From: Corynebacterium sp. HMSC27B11 | GTDB taxonomy: Bacteria; Actinomycetota; Actinomycetes; Mycobacteriales; Mycobacteriaceae | NCBI RefSeq assembly: GCF_001815985.1 | Contig: NZ_KV823552.1 | Location: 1 to 64,000 of the forward strand | DNA length: 64,000 nt | Direction: 5' to 3' | Shown: piece after piece, positions 33,575-45,900 of the stretch | How positions within the stretch are numbered: the stretch's first letter is position 1 | Layout: every line of letters begins with the position of its first letter | Made by a program: the position numbers and the translations under genes | Notes under the pieces: generated by a model | What the model saw: only the letters and a program-made list of their open reading frames with translations | Databases searched by the model: none | Told to the model about the DNA's origin: nothing

Positions 33575-33614
33575 AACCCCCGGTAGCTCGCTGAGAAGCG
33601 AAGCTCCGGGGGTT
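33575..33614 (-). terminator. Terminator after tuf
   Basis: Nine-base arms AACCCCCGG / CCGGGGGTT around a 22-base loop, with T-rich TTCTTTGC following in the leftward direction. It lies 60 bases past the tuf stop and also faces the convergent HPD-protein gene. Confidence 0.72.
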
Positions 33615-33673
33615 AACGCTTCCCGCCGGCCCCTTAGGGGCTAGCGGCAAGCCAACCGCTTAGAGAAGCAGTA

Positions 33674-34864
<1,191 letters not shown>

Positions 34865-35294
34865 TTAGTGTCCTCCTGGACTTCTCGGTGGCTACGACTC
34901 TCGCAGCCACATTGATTTACTTCTCCGGTTCACCATTTTACCTCTTAACGGCAGGTAGCTGACAAACCGAAATTTATTATGCCGATTACATACTGTCCTG
35001 AAATCAGCAACCAGACGCGCTGGCGCTTGATCTCAGCCACCCTGAAGAACTCTTAAGGCTCTCCAAGTGGGTAACGGCCAGCACACCGCATCATACTCAA
35101 ATGTGAAGTACTTTAAAAACTTCGATGGTGCGACGTGCAAGCCCCTACCCCACCCCGCAGGCGCGGGGTCGGTGTTTGCCCAGGTTTCGCGCGGTTCCAC
35201 TCGCGTGGACCGCACCCGGGCGGGCTTAAAGGTGTAGAACCTCGACGTCGGGAGGCTAGCTAGCACTAGCAGCTAGCCCACCCCGCATCGGGAA
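34865..35294. other. fusA-tuf intergenic region, probable tuf promoter
   Basis: No gene seen in 430 bases. A perfect hairpin (ACCCCGC-AGGC-GCGGGGT) lies at 35152-35169, without a T-run, so it is a weak terminator at best after fusA. Near fusA the sequence repeats GCTAGC several times (about 35255-35278). The AT-rich stretch 34950-35010 is the likely tuf promoter area; no -35/-10 pair is convincing. Confidence 0.5.
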
Positions 35295-37403
35295 CTACTT
35301 GCCGGTGCGCTCGGCGATGATCTCCTCAGCCACGTTCTGAGGAACCTCAGCGTAGGAGTCGAAGATCATGGAGTAGTTGGCGCGGCCCTGGGTCTTGGAA
35401 CGCAGGTCGCCAACGTAGCCGAACATCTGGGACAGCGGGACGCGGGCCTTAACGACCTTCGCGCCGGAGCGGTCCTCCATGGAAGACACAGAGCCACGGC
35501 GGGAGTTGACGTCACCGATGACCTCACCCATGTACTCCTCAGGGGTGATGATCTCCACGGCCATCATCGGCTCCAGCAGAACCGGCTTAGCCTTCGCCAC
35601 GGCCTCCTTGAGAGCCATGGAACCAGCCAGCTTGAAGGCCATCTCGGAGGAGTCAACCTCGTGGTAAGCACCGTCCAGCAGGGTGGCCTTGATGTTCACC
35701 AGCGGGAAGCCAGCGAGGTAGCCGTACTGCATGGCGTCCTGGATACCCTGGTCGACCGACGGGATGTACTCCTTCGGAATACGGCCACCGGTGACCTCGT
35801 CGATGAACTCGTAGGTCTCCTCGGAGCCCTCCTCCGGCTCCAGCGGCTCCAGAGCGATGATGACGCGAGCGAACTGACCGGAACCACCGGTCTGCTTCTT
35901 GTGCGTGTACTCGAGCTTCTCGACCGGCTTCTTGATGGTCTCGCGGTAAGCAACCTGCGGAGCACCAACGTTTGCCTCGACCTTGAACTCGCGCTTCATG
36001 CGGTCCACCAGCACGTCGAGGTGCAGCTCGCCCATACCGCCGATGACGGTCTGGCCGGTCTCCTCGTCCAGCTTCACGGTGAAGGTCGGGTCCTCTTCCG
36101 CCAGCTTCTGGATGGCGGTACCCAGCTTCTCCTGGTCGGACTTGGTCTTCGGCTCGATAGCCACCTCGATGACCGGGTCCGGGAAGTCCATGTCCTCGAG
36201 AACGACCGGGTTAGCGGCGTCGGACAGGGTGTCACCGGTGGAAGTGTCCTTCAGGCCGATGAAGGCGTAGATGTGACCAGCGGATGCGCGGTCAACCGGC
36301 TGCTCCTTGTTGGAGTGCATCTGGAACAGCTTGCCGACGCGCTCCGGCTTTTCCTTGGTGGAGTTGACGATCTTGTCGCCGGTCTCCACGGAGCCGGAGT
36401 AGACGCGGACGTAGGTCAGCTTGCCGAAGAACGGGTGAACAGCGACCTTGAACGCCAGCGCGGAGAACGGCTCGTCGCGGGACGGCTTGCGGTTGCGCTC
36501 AACCTCGCGGTCCTTCGGGTCGAAGCCCTTGATCGAGCCGACGTCCATCGGGTTCGGCAGGTAGTCGATGATGGCGTCCAGGATCGGCTGGATGCCCTTG
36601 TTCTTGTAGGCGGTACCACAGAAGACCGGGTATGCCTCGCCGTTGATGGTGAGCTGACGGATCTGCTTCTTGATCTCGTCGACGGTGATCTCCTCGCCGG
36701 CGAAGTAGCGCTCCATGAGCTCTTCGTCGGACTCCGCGACAGCCTCGATCAGCTTCTCGCGGTACTCCTCAGCCTTCTCCTGCAGGTCGGCCGGGATCTC
36801 CTCGATGGTCGGCTCGGTGCCTGCAGCAACGACGCCTGGCCACATCAGGGCCTTCATCTGCAGCAGGTCGACGACACCCTCGAAGTTGTCCTCAGCGCCG
36901 ATCGGCAGCTCCATGACCAGCGGCTTCGCGCCGAGGCGGTCGATGATGGTCTGCACGGTGTGGTAGAAGTCCGCACCCAGCTTGTCCATCTTGTTGACGA
37001 AGCAGATGCGCGGGACGTCGTACTTATCAGCCTGGCGCCAGACCTGCTCAGACTGCGGCTCAACGCCTTCCTTCGCGTCGAAGACAGCAACAGCGCCGTC
37101 CAGGACACGCAGGGAACGCTCGACCTCAACGGTGAAGTCGACGTGACCCGGGGTATCGATCAGGTTGATCTGGTTGTCGTTCCAGAAGCAGGTCGTCGCG
37201 GCGGACGTAATCGTGATGCCGCGCTCCTTCTCCTGGTCCATCCAGTCCATCGTGGATGCACCGTCGTGGGTCTCGCCCACCTTACGGTTGATACCGGTGT
37301 AGAAGAGGATGCGTTCGGTGGTGGTGGTCTTACCGGCATCGATGTGGGCCATGATGCCGATGTTGCGGACCTTCTTCAGGTCGGTCAGTGCTTCGAGTGC
37401 CAC
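35295..37403 (-). CDS. fusA: Elongation factor G
   Basis: Translocation GTPase, 702 aa, full length. Motifs: [19 protein letters not shown] (G1), [16 protein letters not shown] (switch 1), DTPGHVDFT (G3) and NKMDKLGAD (G4). Domains III-V follow, with [18 protein letters not shown] and the C-terminal [18 protein letters not shown]. It starts [21 protein letters not shown]. It lies about 200 bases downstream of rpsG and is read in the same direction. No change at known fusidic-acid positions was looked for in detail. Confidence 0.99.
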   Translation of the reverse strand: MALEALTDLKKVRNIGIMAHIDAGKTTTTERILFYTGINRKVGETHDGASTMDWMDQEKERGITITSAATTCFWNDNQINLIDTPGHVDFTVEVERSLRVLDGAVAVFDAKEGVEPQSEQVWRQADKYDVPRICFVNKMDKLGADFYHTVQTIIDRLGAKPLVMELPIGAEDNFEGVVDLLQMKALMWPGVVAAGTEPTIEEIPADLQEKAEEYREKLIEAVAESDEELMERYFAGEEITVDEIKKQIRQLTINGEAYPVFCGTAYKNKGIQPILDAIIDYLPNPMDVGSIKGFDPKDREVERNRKPSRDEPFSALAFKVAVHPFFGKLTYVRVYSGSVETGDKIVNSTKEKPERVGKLFQMHSNKEQPVDRASAGHIYAFIGLKDTSTGDTLSDAANPVVLEDMDFPDPVIEVAIEPKTKSDQEKLGTAIQKLAEEDPTFTVKLDEETGQTVIGGMGELHLDVLVDRMKREFKVEANVGAPQVAYRETIKKPVEKLEYTHKKQTGGSGQFARVIIALEPLEPEEGSEETYEFIDEVTGGRIPKEYIPSVDQGIQDAMQYGYLAGFPLVNIKATLLDGAYHEVDSSEMAFKLAGSMALKEAVAKAKPVLLEPMMAVEIITPEEYMGEVIGDVNSRRGSVSSMEDRSGAKVVKARVPLSQMFGYVGDLRSKTQGRANYSMIFDSYAEVPQNVAEEIIAERTGK

Positions 37404-37566
37404 TGGTTAAAAACTCCGCTCAATCGTTGTCGAGCGGCCCGGACCTTAAGGTTGTTGGTCGCATAAGGCCTAGCGAGCCGCATTGGTCTGTTCAGGTTCT
37501 ATTTTGCCATTTTTATGGCCGCCTGGAGTAGGGGGAGTTTTCCCTCCCCCACTACTCCCGCCTGGG

Positions 37567-37589
37567 CTGGCCGCAGCGACCGCGGCCAG
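37567..37589. repeat. Hairpin between rpsG and fusA
   Basis: CTGGCCGC and GCGGCCAG form a perfect eight-base stem around AGCGACC, 13 bases past the rpsG stop. There is no adjacent T-run, so it may pause polymerase or stabilise the rpsL-rpsG mRNA 3' end rather than end transcription. Confidence 0.5.
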
Positions 37590-37601
37590 CCGGTCAAGCG
37601 A

Positions 37602-38072
37602 CTACCAGCGGTAGTGAGCGAAGGCGCGGTTAGCCTCAGCCATCTTGTGAATGTCCTCGCGACGCTTCACGGAAGCGCCCAGGCCGTTGGAGGCATCGAG
37701 GATCTCGTTGGCGAGACGCTCAACCATGGAGTTCTCGCGACGCTGGCGGCTGAAGGTGACGAGCCAACGCAGCGCCAGGGTGGTGGAACGGCCCGGACGG
37801 ACGTCGACCGGGACCTGGTAGGTTGCGCCACCGACGCGGCGGGAACGAACCTCGAGGGCCGGCTTAACGTTGTCGAGTGCCTTCTTCAGGGTCAGGACCG
37901 GGTCGGTGCCGGTCTTCTCGCGGCACTGCTCGAGGGCACCGTAGACGATGCGCTCAGCGGTGGACTTCTTGCCGTCGATCAGGATCTTGTTGACCAGCTG
38001 GGAGACGAGGACGTCGCCGTACACCGGGTCCTTGACGAGTGGGCGCTGTGCTACTGGACCTTTACGTGGCAT
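37602..38072 (-). CDS. rpsG: 30S ribosomal protein S7
   Basis: Primary 16S rRNA-binding protein of the 30S head. The 156 aa match the family length and contain [42 protein letters not shown], the [21 protein letters not shown] block and the tail [10 protein letters not shown]. It lies three bases after rpsL, so both are translated from one mRNA. Confidence 0.98.
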   Translation of the reverse strand: MPRKGPVAQRPLVKDPVYGDVLVSQLVNKILIDGKKSTAERIVYGALEQCREKTGTDPVLTLKKALDNVKPALEVRSRRVGGATYQVPVDVRPGRSTTLALRWLVTFSRQRRENSMVERLANEILDASNGLGASVKRREDIHKMAEANRAFAHYRW

Positions 38073-38075
38073 GGC

Positions 38076-38447
38076 TTACTTCTCCTTCTTGACGCCGTAG
38101 CGGGAACGTGCCTGCTTACGGTCCTTGACACCCTGGGTATCCAGAGCGCCACGGACGATCTTGTAGCGAACACCCGGGAGGTCCTTCACACGACCACCGC
38201 GGACGAGCACCATGGAGTGCTCCTGGAGGTTGTGGCCCTCACCTGGGATGTAAGCGGAGACCTCGATGCCGGAGGTCAGGCGGACACGGGCGACCTTACG
38301 CAGAGCCGAGTTCGGCTTCTTCGGGGTGGTGGTGTACACGCGGGTGCACACGCCACGACGCTGCGGGGAGCCCTTCAGACCGGCGGTCGCAACCTTGCCC
38401 GGCTTATCGTGGCGACCCTTGCGGATCAGCTGCTGAATAGTTGGCAT
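38076..38447 (-). CDS. rpsL: 30S ribosomal protein S12
   Basis: Decoding-centre protein that controls accuracy. The 123 aa begin [12 protein letters not shown] and contain [17 protein letters not shown] and [14 protein letters not shown]; the two Lys positions changed in streptomycin-resistant mutants are both Lys here. The ATG at 38447 is set by homology and by AAGAAGAAAG just upstream; the frame stays open to 38762 without family resemblance. It heads the rpsL-rpsG(-fusA) unit. Confidence 0.98.
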   Translation of the reverse strand: MPTIQQLIRKGRHDKPGKVATAGLKGSPQRRGVCTRVYTTTPKKPNSALRKVARVRLTSGIEVSAYIPGEGHNLQEHSMVLVRGGRVKDLPGVRYKIVRGALDTQGVKDRKQARSRYGVKKEK

Positions 38448-38864
38448 AGATAGACTTTCTTCTTTGGGTTTTAAACTTGCAGAAGCCTCGGTATGTCGTG
38501 AACCCCCTGGCGGGGCACCCACTTGCCGAACTGAGCGAAAACACCCTTGAACAGCAAAAAATGGGGGCTCTTTTCCGGGGCCACTACCGTTTTGTATCAC
38601 TCCGCGCACTCGGCACGAAGATCCCTGTATTAAGCACCCTCTGCCGTTTCCCATTCGGTACGCGCCATCGGAGCAATACAATCTACGCCGGTCAGAATAC
38701 CGCAGTGAACGCTGGAAACCAAATGCGCTCGGAAGTGATTCCGGGCGCAACTCCAGGCGCATGTGCCGGTAGGCGGCTGCGGGGGACCCTGGCTGGCGCT
38801 AACTGCCCCAGCCCAGCCTCACATCCCCCCCCGGCCGCGCTGTCGCCTTATCCCTCACCGCGAG
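38448..38864. other. rpsL upstream region, no gene seen
   Basis: These 417 bases carry the promoter and leader of rpsL-rpsG and the 3' flank of the acyltransferase gene. No family-supported reading frame, hairpin terminator with T-run or repeat was recognised. A C-rich stretch lies near 38825-38835. Confidence 0.5.
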
Positions 38865-40730
38865 CTACATGCTGCAGCTCTGTGGAATATCCTTCTTGCC
38901 GCTCTTCCACTGCTTGAGCGCATCCTTCACCGCGCCGGCGTAGACCTTCGCGCCCTTTTCGCCTGGGTGGATGCCGTCGACGAAGTCGTCGTTCTCCTTC
39001 GCTGCCTCGCACCAGTTCGCGAGGTAAACGTTCGGAGTCTTCTTCGCCTCCGCGATGAGCTCCTCGTTGGCGTGCGCCATCCAGTCACGGTCACCGTAGG
39101 GCATCACGTAGATAATGACGCGATCCTTGCCCACGGCCTCCCGGATCTTCTTCAGCATCTCCGGGTCCCCCGCGCCGTCGGAGGGGCCATTGGTGCCCAG
39201 GCCGAGCACCACGAACTCGCGCAGCGTTCCGGCGTCCGACATCTGCTGCAGGATCGGCAGTGCCGCGATGTAGTGCCTGCTCTGTGCTGCGTCCACGGTC
39301 GTTCCAGGGAACTTCTCCTGCAGCGCGTCCACGGAGGCCAGCATCACGGAGTCACCGACCATGCTGATCTTGTTGCCGGAAGGCATCTTGCGATCCTCGA
39401 CCGGGATCTTGCTGCCATCCTTCGGGACGGGCGGGGTGGTCTTCGCTGCTTCCTCGTTGGCCTTCTGCAGGCGCTCGGACTTTTCCTTCAGGTCCTTTTC
39501 CAGGCTCGACTCCGAAGGAGCGGTGGCCAGCCCGCAGGCGGTCAGCGCCCCCACGAGGACGACGGCGAATCCGACACTCAGTTTGCGCATCACTCCACCA
39601 CTAAACCAGCCCTTGATCGTCTTGCGGTAACCGTGGCGCCGGAACGGGGTTTCGATGTGATTAAAGCTCCACTCGGAGATCAGAGCAGTAAGGATTACAG
39701 CCACGATGCCGATGAGCCAGTCGGGCGCCTTGGGGGCCAGCACCGGCAGAACCATCACGATCGGCCAGTGCCACAGGTAGATGGAGAAGGACCGGTGCCC
39801 CAGCCAGCGGAGCACCCGGATATTCATCCACTCGTCGATGGCATTATCGCCGCGCGCCAGCCCCATCACGACCACAGAGGTCAACAGGCTGGCGATGACC
39901 AGCCCGCCACGGTAGGTGAACGCACTTTCCGCGTGCACGGTCATCATCATCGCCACGAGCCCCACGAAGGCCAGGGCGGGGACCCAGTCCGCGAGCAGCT
40001 GATGCTTGAACCAGTTGAGGCGGCGCGGATGCGAGTCCGCGACCCGGGAACGCACCGGGGAGGTCAGCAGGAGTGCGACCAGCGAACCGAGCAGCAGACC
40101 AAAAGCGTGAGTATCCGTGCCGTAGTAGACCCGCGACGGGTCCTGCTGCGGATCGAAGATCACCGCCATCGCGACCATGGAGGCGACGGCCAACACCGCC
40201 GTCAGGACCGCCATGCGCGGGCGGAAGCGAGTCGCGTTGCGCCGCACGGCGAGCAGCACCAACCAGACCAGAATCGGCCAGATCAGGTAGTACTGCTCCT
40301 CAATCGCCAGCGACCAATAGTGTGCAGTGACCTGGATATCCGACTTCGCGAAATAGGACTCAGAGTTCGCGATCTGCACCCAGTTATTGACGAAGAACGC
40401 AGTACCTAAAAACTGGGCGCGCAGCTTCACCGCAAGATCGCCACCGATCGTCCCCACCACGGCCGTCGTCATGATGAGAACGAACAGGGCCAACGGGGCG
40501 ATGCGCCGCAGGCGTCGCCTCCAGAAGACCCGGAAGCTCACGCCCTGGGTGAGGGCAACTTCGCGCAGCAGAATCGACGTGATGAGGAAGCCGGAGAGCA
40601 CGAAGAAGACGTCCACGCCCATGAACCCGCCGGGCAGGATGTCGCCGAAGAAGTGGTACAGCACCACGGCTGCCACCGCGACCCCTCGCAGCCCGTCGAG
40701 ACCCGCGATCTGACGAATTCGGACGTGCAC
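38865..40730 (-). CDS. OafA-type membrane acyltransferase with SGNH domain
   Basis: The 621-aa protein has an acyltransferase-3 membrane domain (residues 1 to about 400, some ten helices) starting IAGLDGLRGVAVAAVVLYHFF, with the conserved Arg of GLRG and the His of YHFF, then GVDVFFVLSGFLIT. A C-terminal SGNH domain shows ISMVGDSVMLASVD (block I GDS), VVLGLGTNGPSD (block III GxN) and VDGIHPGEKG (block V DxxH). Such proteins O-acylate cell-envelope glycans or lipids. The GTG at 40730 has GGAGGG upstream and gives the family start; the frame is open from 40841. The real acceptor, for example an arabinogalactan or mycolate sugar, cannot be told. Confidence 0.88.
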   Translation of the reverse strand: MHVRIRQIAGLDGLRGVAVAAVVLYHFFGDILPGGFMGVDVFFVLSGFLITSILLREVALTQGVSFRVFWRRRLRRIAPLALFVLIMTTAVVGTIGGDLAVKLRAQFLGTAFFVNNWVQIANSESYFAKSDIQVTAHYWSLAIEEQYYLIWPILVWLVLLAVRRNATRFRPRMAVLTAVLAVASMVAMAVIFDPQQDPSRVYYGTDTHAFGLLLGSLVALLLTSPVRSRVADSHPRRLNWFKHQLLADWVPALAFVGLVAMMMTVHAESAFTYRGGLVIASLLTSVVVMGLARGDNAIDEWMNIRVLRWLGHRSFSIYLWHWPIVMVLPVLAPKAPDWLIGIVAVILTALISEWSFNHIETPFRRHGYRKTIKGWFSGGVMRKLSVGFAVVLVGALTACGLATAPSESSLEKDLKEKSERLQKANEEAAKTTPPVPKDGSKIPVEDRKMPSGNKISMVGDSVMLASVDALQEKFPGTTVDAAQSRHYIAALPILQQMSDAGTLREFVVLGLGTNGPSDGAGDPEMLKKIREAVGKDRVIIYVMPYGDRDWMAHANEELIAEAKKTPNVYLANWCEAAKENDDFVDGIHPGEKGAKVYAGAVKDALKQWKSGKKDIPQSCSM

Positions 40731-40880
40731 TTCTACTCCCTCCGGCTCGAATTGCCACCAAGTGAGATTAGCACCACAGGCGGGCAATCTTGCAGCCAAA
40801 GAGAGGGCTTTATGGCCATGTTCAGTTAACGCCCAGCTCACCTTCCCGTCGCAGGCAGGCGAGAACCGTGCAGCAGGTTT

Positions 40881-41078
40881 TTAGCGGCGCTTCTTGCCGA
40901 AAGTTTTGGTGAAATTCAGGCCCGGGATGCCAGTTTGGATGCGGATCATCTGCTGCCCATTGGCCTTCTGGGTGATGCGGGCCGGGCCCAGCTTGTAGGA
41001 GCCACCCACCCCGCCACTGGAGACGTTGACGCGGCCGTTGCGGCCGACCTTCTTGGACTCACGAAAAAAGATTCCCAT
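40881..41078 (-). CDS. Small DUF4236-like protein
   Basis: The basic 65-aa protein reads MGIFFRESKKVGRNGRVNVS, SSGGVGGSYKLGPARITQ and IRIQTGIPGLNFTKTFGKKRR. The pattern of short beta strands with RxS...RxNxSxxGxGxS...G....TxxxGIPGxxFT matches DUF4236, a domain often found at the start of bacterial and phage proteins. Its function is unknown. It sits alone, 150 bp from the acyltransferase gene, with no sign of a phage around it. Confidence 0.6.
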   Translation of the reverse strand: MGIFFRESKKVGRNGRVNVSSGGVGGSYKLGPARITQKANGQQMIRIQTGIPGLNFTKTFGKKRR

Positions 41079-41199
41079 GGGGCAAGAGTCTAGCGGCTAC
41101 ATCTTCGTCCGACTCAACGGTGAATAATCTACGGCCCCCTCACCTTCCTGTGAGGGAAAACCGGCACCCGTGTCCGCACTGCGCGCTACAGTCTCCCCC

Positions 41200-41877
41200 A
41201 TGATGACCACAACCCGTATTGGAAACGCCCAGCCAGCCTCAGGACGCACAACTTTGCACCGTTCGCCGCGTGCCGTCGCGATCGTCGCACCGTTGCTCGC
41301 AGCCGGCCTACTCTCCGGCTGCAATTCCGAGGACACCCCCAACGCCTCACAGCCCTCGACTCCGACCAGCACCACTGCATCCGAATCCTCGACCACGGCA
41401 AACACCGCTCCCGAAACCTCGAGTAGCTCGAGGAAGCCACAACCGTCCGACGCCGAAAAACCTCCCGTTCAGGACAGAAGCACTGCTTCGGCACGACCTC
41501 AGAGCGCGGGAGAATCGGAGGGTGAGGCGTCCCCGGTAGCAGGAAAGCCGACCCCGAACGCCGCACCCGCGGATACGCAGCCTGGGGATTATTGCGGGCA
41601 GGTAAAAACTCGTGATTTCTCGCAGCCCAGCGAGCCGGTGGTGAACCAGAAGGTATACGCAGTCACCGCCGGCACGGATTGCGCTGCGGGGTTGGAAGCA
41701 ATGCAGGGGTACGCGAACGGCATGCCTTATGATGCTTATAACCACGGCAACGCCCAGATCGTGAAGATTCCCGGTGGCAATTGCTCAGCTCCGACGGCTG
41801 CGAGAGCTCAAGAAACTAATACGTCGATGAGCTGCGCGGGCGACTTCGGTGAGGTGAAGGTGCCACAGCACGGTTAG
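41200..41877 (+). CDS. Putative lipoprotein with Ser/Thr/Pro-rich linker
   Basis: A hydrophobic segment (AVAIVAPLLAAGLLSGC) ending in a lipobox LLSGC near residue 41 marks it as an exported lipoprotein. About 100 residues of Ser/Thr/Pro/Ala-rich linker follow. The C-terminal 90-residue domain has four Cys (GDYCGQVK, GTDCAAGLEAM, GGNCSAP, MSCAGDFGEV), likely two disulfides. No family was recognised with confidence. The start is uncertain: ATG at 41200 or 41203, or GTG at 41170, none with a strong Shine-Dalgarno. It is divergent from the DUF4236-like gene. Confidence 0.65.
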   Translation: MMTTTRIGNAQPASGRTTLHRSPRAVAIVAPLLAAGLLSGCNSEDTPNASQPSTPTSTTASESSTTANTAPETSSSSRKPQPSDAEKPPVQDRSTASARPQSAGESEGEASPVAGKPTPNAAPADTQPGDYCGQVKTRDFSQPSEPVVNQKVYAVTAGTDCAAGLEAMQGYANGMPYDAYNHGNAQIVKIPGGNCSAPTAARAQETNTSMSCAGDFGEVKVPQHG

Positions 41878-42025
41878 GGATCGGACAAGGCTTGCAGCCA
41901 CGCCCAGTACCCCACAGAGGGCACTTTTCTGCAGCTAAAGCCGAATATTGCAGACGGAGTCCACAGCTCGCTGCGCAAGATCCATGGGTATCCGCGAAGC
42001 GCGCGACTCAACTATCCTCTTAGCC

Positions 42026-42763
42026 ATGAACGACGACGCCCTCCGTTGCGATGACAACGACCGCAACCGCGCCCAAGCTCTCCTCCACGACGCACTTGGC
42101 CGAGGCCAGATCAGCATCGCGGAGTTCGACGAGCGGGTGCAGCAGTGCATCGTCGCCCAGACCCGTGGCGAGCTGCTCGTGCCGCTGACCGATCTCTTCC
42201 TCGACCCGCGCACGGCACTCTACGGCCACCCGACAACCCCCGCTGCCCCGCCGAGCCCGAGCACGCCCACGCAGCGGCCCGCACCCACGAACAATGGGCA
42301 AAGCTTCTGGGAGAAGCTCACCAACTTCAACCGCCCGGCGGTACCCACGCGATCCCCGGAAGAGGTCGCCTACTTCGCCAACCAGATGGTCACCGGCGAG
42401 AACCTGCCCAACAACAGGGTGCAGGCTCTATTCTCTGATCGCCGGCTCCACCACTGGACCGTGCCCGCCTACCAGGAGATCCGAGCGCACGCCGGAACAG
42501 TGACTGTCGACCTTCTCGCCGCGCGCCTGGCCTCGCACCACACCACCATCGACGTGGGGGCCGCATTCGGGGAGGTCAAGATCCTCGTTCCAGAGGGCAT
42601 CCGCGTGCACATCGACACCGACGGTTCCTTCGGGGAGACGACCTTCAAGGTCGCCCGCGGCGCTGTCCCACCGGAGCAGCTCCCCGCGAACGCGCCGACG
42701 CTGCGCATCACGGGCTCGCACAACCTCGGCTCCGTCACCGTGCGCGTCTTGCGCCTGGACTAA
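42026..42763 (+). CDS. DUF1707 protein with LiaF-like C-terminal domain
   Basis: The first 55 residues (LRCDDNDRNRAQALLHDALGRGQISIAEFDERV) are the DUF1707 domain common in actinobacteria, recognisable from the GRL/GR-x-E-F-D-ERV pattern. A Pro-rich linker follows. The last 100 residues (TVDLLAARLASHHTTIDVGAAFGEVKILVPEGIRVHID, then GSFGETTF) resemble the beta-helical C-terminal domain of LiaF-type cell-envelope stress proteins. No membrane helix is seen. The ATG at 42026 gives 245 aa, and a longer frame begins at 41948. The function is unknown; an envelope-related role is inference. Confidence 0.75.
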   Translation: MNDDALRCDDNDRNRAQALLHDALGRGQISIAEFDERVQQCIVAQTRGELLVPLTDLFLDPRTALYGHPTTPAAPPSPSTPTQRPAPTNNGQSFWEKLTNFNRPAVPTRSPEEVAYFANQMVTGENLPNNRVQALFSDRRLHHWTVPAYQEIRAHAGTVTVDLLAARLASHHTTIDVGAAFGEVKILVPEGIRVHIDTDGSFGETTFKVARGAVPPEQLPANAPTLRITGSHNLGSVTVRVLRLD

Positions 42764-42868
42764 GCGGGGCCGGCACTGCCGCACCCCTTCGCTCGTATCG
42801 GCGCTCATTTCCGCTGCGCCCGCTCCCCCATCCCCGAAGCCCCGTCCCCCCCTCCCCGCGCACAGCAA

Positions 42869-42900
42869 AAGGCCCCAGGGTTTTCAAACCCTGGGGCCTT
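42869..42900 (-). terminator. rpoC terminator
   Basis: Perfect 15-bp stem (AAGGCCCCAGGGTTT / AAACCCTGGGGCCTT) with a two-base gap, 34 bases past the rpoC stop and followed leftward by TTTTGCTG. Its symmetry lets it also end the rightward DUF1707 transcript. Confidence 0.9.
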
Positions 42901-42933
42901 AACGCTCTCGGTCTAAGCCCGAGATCCTAAGCC

Positions 42934-45900
42934 TTAGTGCAGGCCGAGGTCATCCAGCGGGACGGACGCGCCGGTGAACTCACCGTAGCCCTCGTCACCG
43001 TAGAAACCGTCACCGAAGGTGGACGGCAGCGTGAACGCCGCGGCACGAGCCTCCTCGGTCGGCTGGACCTGGATGTTGCGGTAGCGGGCGATACCCGTAC
43101 CAGCCGGGATCAGCTTACCGATGATCACGTTCTCCTTGAGACCGATGAGCTTATCGGAACGCTTGTTGATCGCAGCGTCCGTCAGCACGCGAGTGGTCTC
43201 CTGGAAGGAAGCGGCGGACAGCCAGGACTCGGTTGCCAGGGAAGCCTTGGTGATACCCATGATCTCGGCGCGAACCTCGACCGGGCGGCCACCCGTCTTC
43301 ACGGCCTCCTTCGACGCGGCCACCGCGTCGGAGTGATCCACCAGGGAGCCCGGCAGGTACTCCGTGGAACCGGAGTCGATGACCGTCACGCGACGCAGCA
43401 TCTGGCGCACGATGATCTCGATGTGCTTGTCGTGAATAGCCACACCCTGATCGCGGTACACCTTCTGCACCTCGTTGATCAGGTGCTGCTGCACGCCACG
43501 GCGACCCATCACGCGAAGCACCTCGTGCGGATCCGCAGCGCCCTTCAGCAGCTGCTGGCCCATCTTCACGTGGTCACCGTCGCGGAGCGGACGCTCCACG
43601 CCACCGGTGCCCAGCGTTGCCAGACCCTGACGCTTCGACAGCTTCTCGTACACAACCTCCTCGGAACCATCGTCCGGGATGATCGTGAGGGTGAAGAACG
43701 CGTCGTCGTCCTCGATCTTGATCTTGCCGTCCACGGAAGCGATCGGGGACTTCGCCTTCGGAACACGAGCCTCGAACAGCTCCTGAACACGCGGCAGACC
43801 ACCCGTAATATCGCCACCAACACCACCGAGGTGGAAGGTACGCATCGTCAGCTGGGTACCCGGCTCACCAATGGACTGGGCAGCCACGATACCGACAGCC
43901 TCGCCGATCTCGACCTTCTTACCCGTCGCCATGGACTTGCCGTAGCAGGTGGAGCACACGCCGGTGGCGGTGCCACAGGTCATGACAGAACGAGCCTTGA
44001 CGGTCTCCACACCAGCCTTGACCAGCTCAGCCAGCTCCAGCTCGCCGATGATCGCACCGGCCTCGCACACAACCTCGCCGTTCGCGCCGATGGCGTCGGC
44101 AGCCAAGAAGCGGCCCAGCACGGAGGTCTCGACGAAGTCCGCGCGAGCGAACTCGCCGGTCTTCTCGCCGTTGGCGTCCAGCACCGGGGTGCAGACGTCC
44201 AGGACAACGCCCTGCTTGGTGCCACAGTCGTCCTCGCGGACGATGACGTCCTGCGCGACGTCCACCAGACGACGGGTGAGGTAACCGGAGTCAGCGGTAC
44301 GCAGTGCCGTATCCGCCAGACCCTTACGGGAACCGTGGGAGTTATTGAAGTACTCGAGCACGGACAGGCCCTCACGGAAGGAGGTCTTCACCGGGCGGGT
44401 GATGTAGTCACCGCGGGAGTTCGTGACCATGCCCTTCATGCCGGCCAGGGTCCAGATCTGGCGCATGTTACCGGCAGCACCGGACTTCACGATCATCGGG
44501 ATCGGGTTGTCATCCGGGTAGAGCTTCTCCACCGACTCACCGACGAAGTCCGTTGCTTCCTTCCACAGGTCAACCAGGGACTGGTAGCGCTCGGACTCGT
44601 TGATCTTGCCTCGGGCCAGCTTCTTCTCGATGCGCTGTGCCTTGGCCTCGTACTCGTCGAGGATCTCCTGCTTATTCGGCAGAACCAGCACGTCGTGCAT
44701 GGTGATGGTCACACCGGAGCGGGTTGCCCAGTAGAAGCCAGCGTCCTTCAGCTTGTCCACCGTCTGCGCGACGGTGATCATCGGGTACTTCGCTGCCAGG
44801 TCGTTAATGACGACGGCCTGGTTCTTCTTGTCCATCACGCCTTCGACGTACGGGTAGTTCCACGGCAGCAGCTCGTTGAACTGCACGCGCCCCAGGGTGG
44901 TCTCGGCGGTCCAGGTCTGGCCCTTCTGCCAACCATCCGGGAACTGCTCCGCCTCAACCTCAGCCGGCGGGCGGAGGTGGTCGATGCGGACGTGGATCGG
45001 TGCCTGCAGGCCAAGCACACCACGGTCGTAGGCCATGATGGCCTCCGCCAGGGAGGTGTACACGCCGGTTGCCGGGCCCTGGTCGGTGGCCTCGGTGAAG
45101 GCACCCTGGCCGCCGAACTCCTCCTTGCCCTTGGTCAGGGTCAGGTAGTACAGGCCGGTGACCATGTCCAGACGCGGCATAGCCAGCGGCTTACCGGAGG
45201 CCGGGGACAGGATGTTGTTGGAAGCCAGCATCAGGATGCGGGCCTCAGCCTGTGCCTCGTCGGACAGCGGCAGGTGGACTGCCATCTGGTCACCATCGAA
45301 GTCCGCGTTGAAGGCCTCACAGGCCAGCGGGTGCAGCTGAATAGCCTTACCCTCAATCAGCACGGGCTCGAAGGCCTGGATACCCAGGCGGTGCAGCGTT
45401 GGTGCACGGTTCAGCATGACCGGGTGCTCGGCGATGGCCTCTTCCAGAACATCCCACACCTCTGGGCGCTGGCGCTCAACCATGCGCTTCGCGGACTTGA
45501 TGTTCTGCGCGTAGGACTTCTCCACCAGGCGCTTCATCACGAAAGGCTTGAACAGCTCCAGGGCCATCAGCTTCGGCAGACCACACTGGTGCAGCTTCAG
45601 CTGCGGACCAACGATAATCACCGAACGGCCGGAGTAGTCCACGCGCTTACCCAGCAGGTTCTGGCGGAAGCGGCCCTGCTTACCCTTCAGCAGGTCGGAG
45701 AGGGACTTCAGCGGACGGTTGCCCGGGCCGGTGACCGGACGGCCGCGGCGGCCGTTGTCGAACAGCGCGTCCACAGACTCCTGCAGCATGCGCTTCTCGT
45801 TGTTCACGATGATCTCAGGGGCGCCGAGATCCAGCATGCGCTTCAGGCGGTTGTTGCGGTTGATGACGCGACGGTACAGGTCGTTCAGGTCGGAGGTCGC

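Noticed and set aside
35661-37466. Long open frame opposite fusA
   Set aside because: Antisense shadow of fusA; similar frames occur opposite tuf and several ribosomal genes.
38448-38762. Longer rpsL start with 105 extra residues
   Set aside because: No S12 similarity before [12 protein letters not shown]; the region is the leader.
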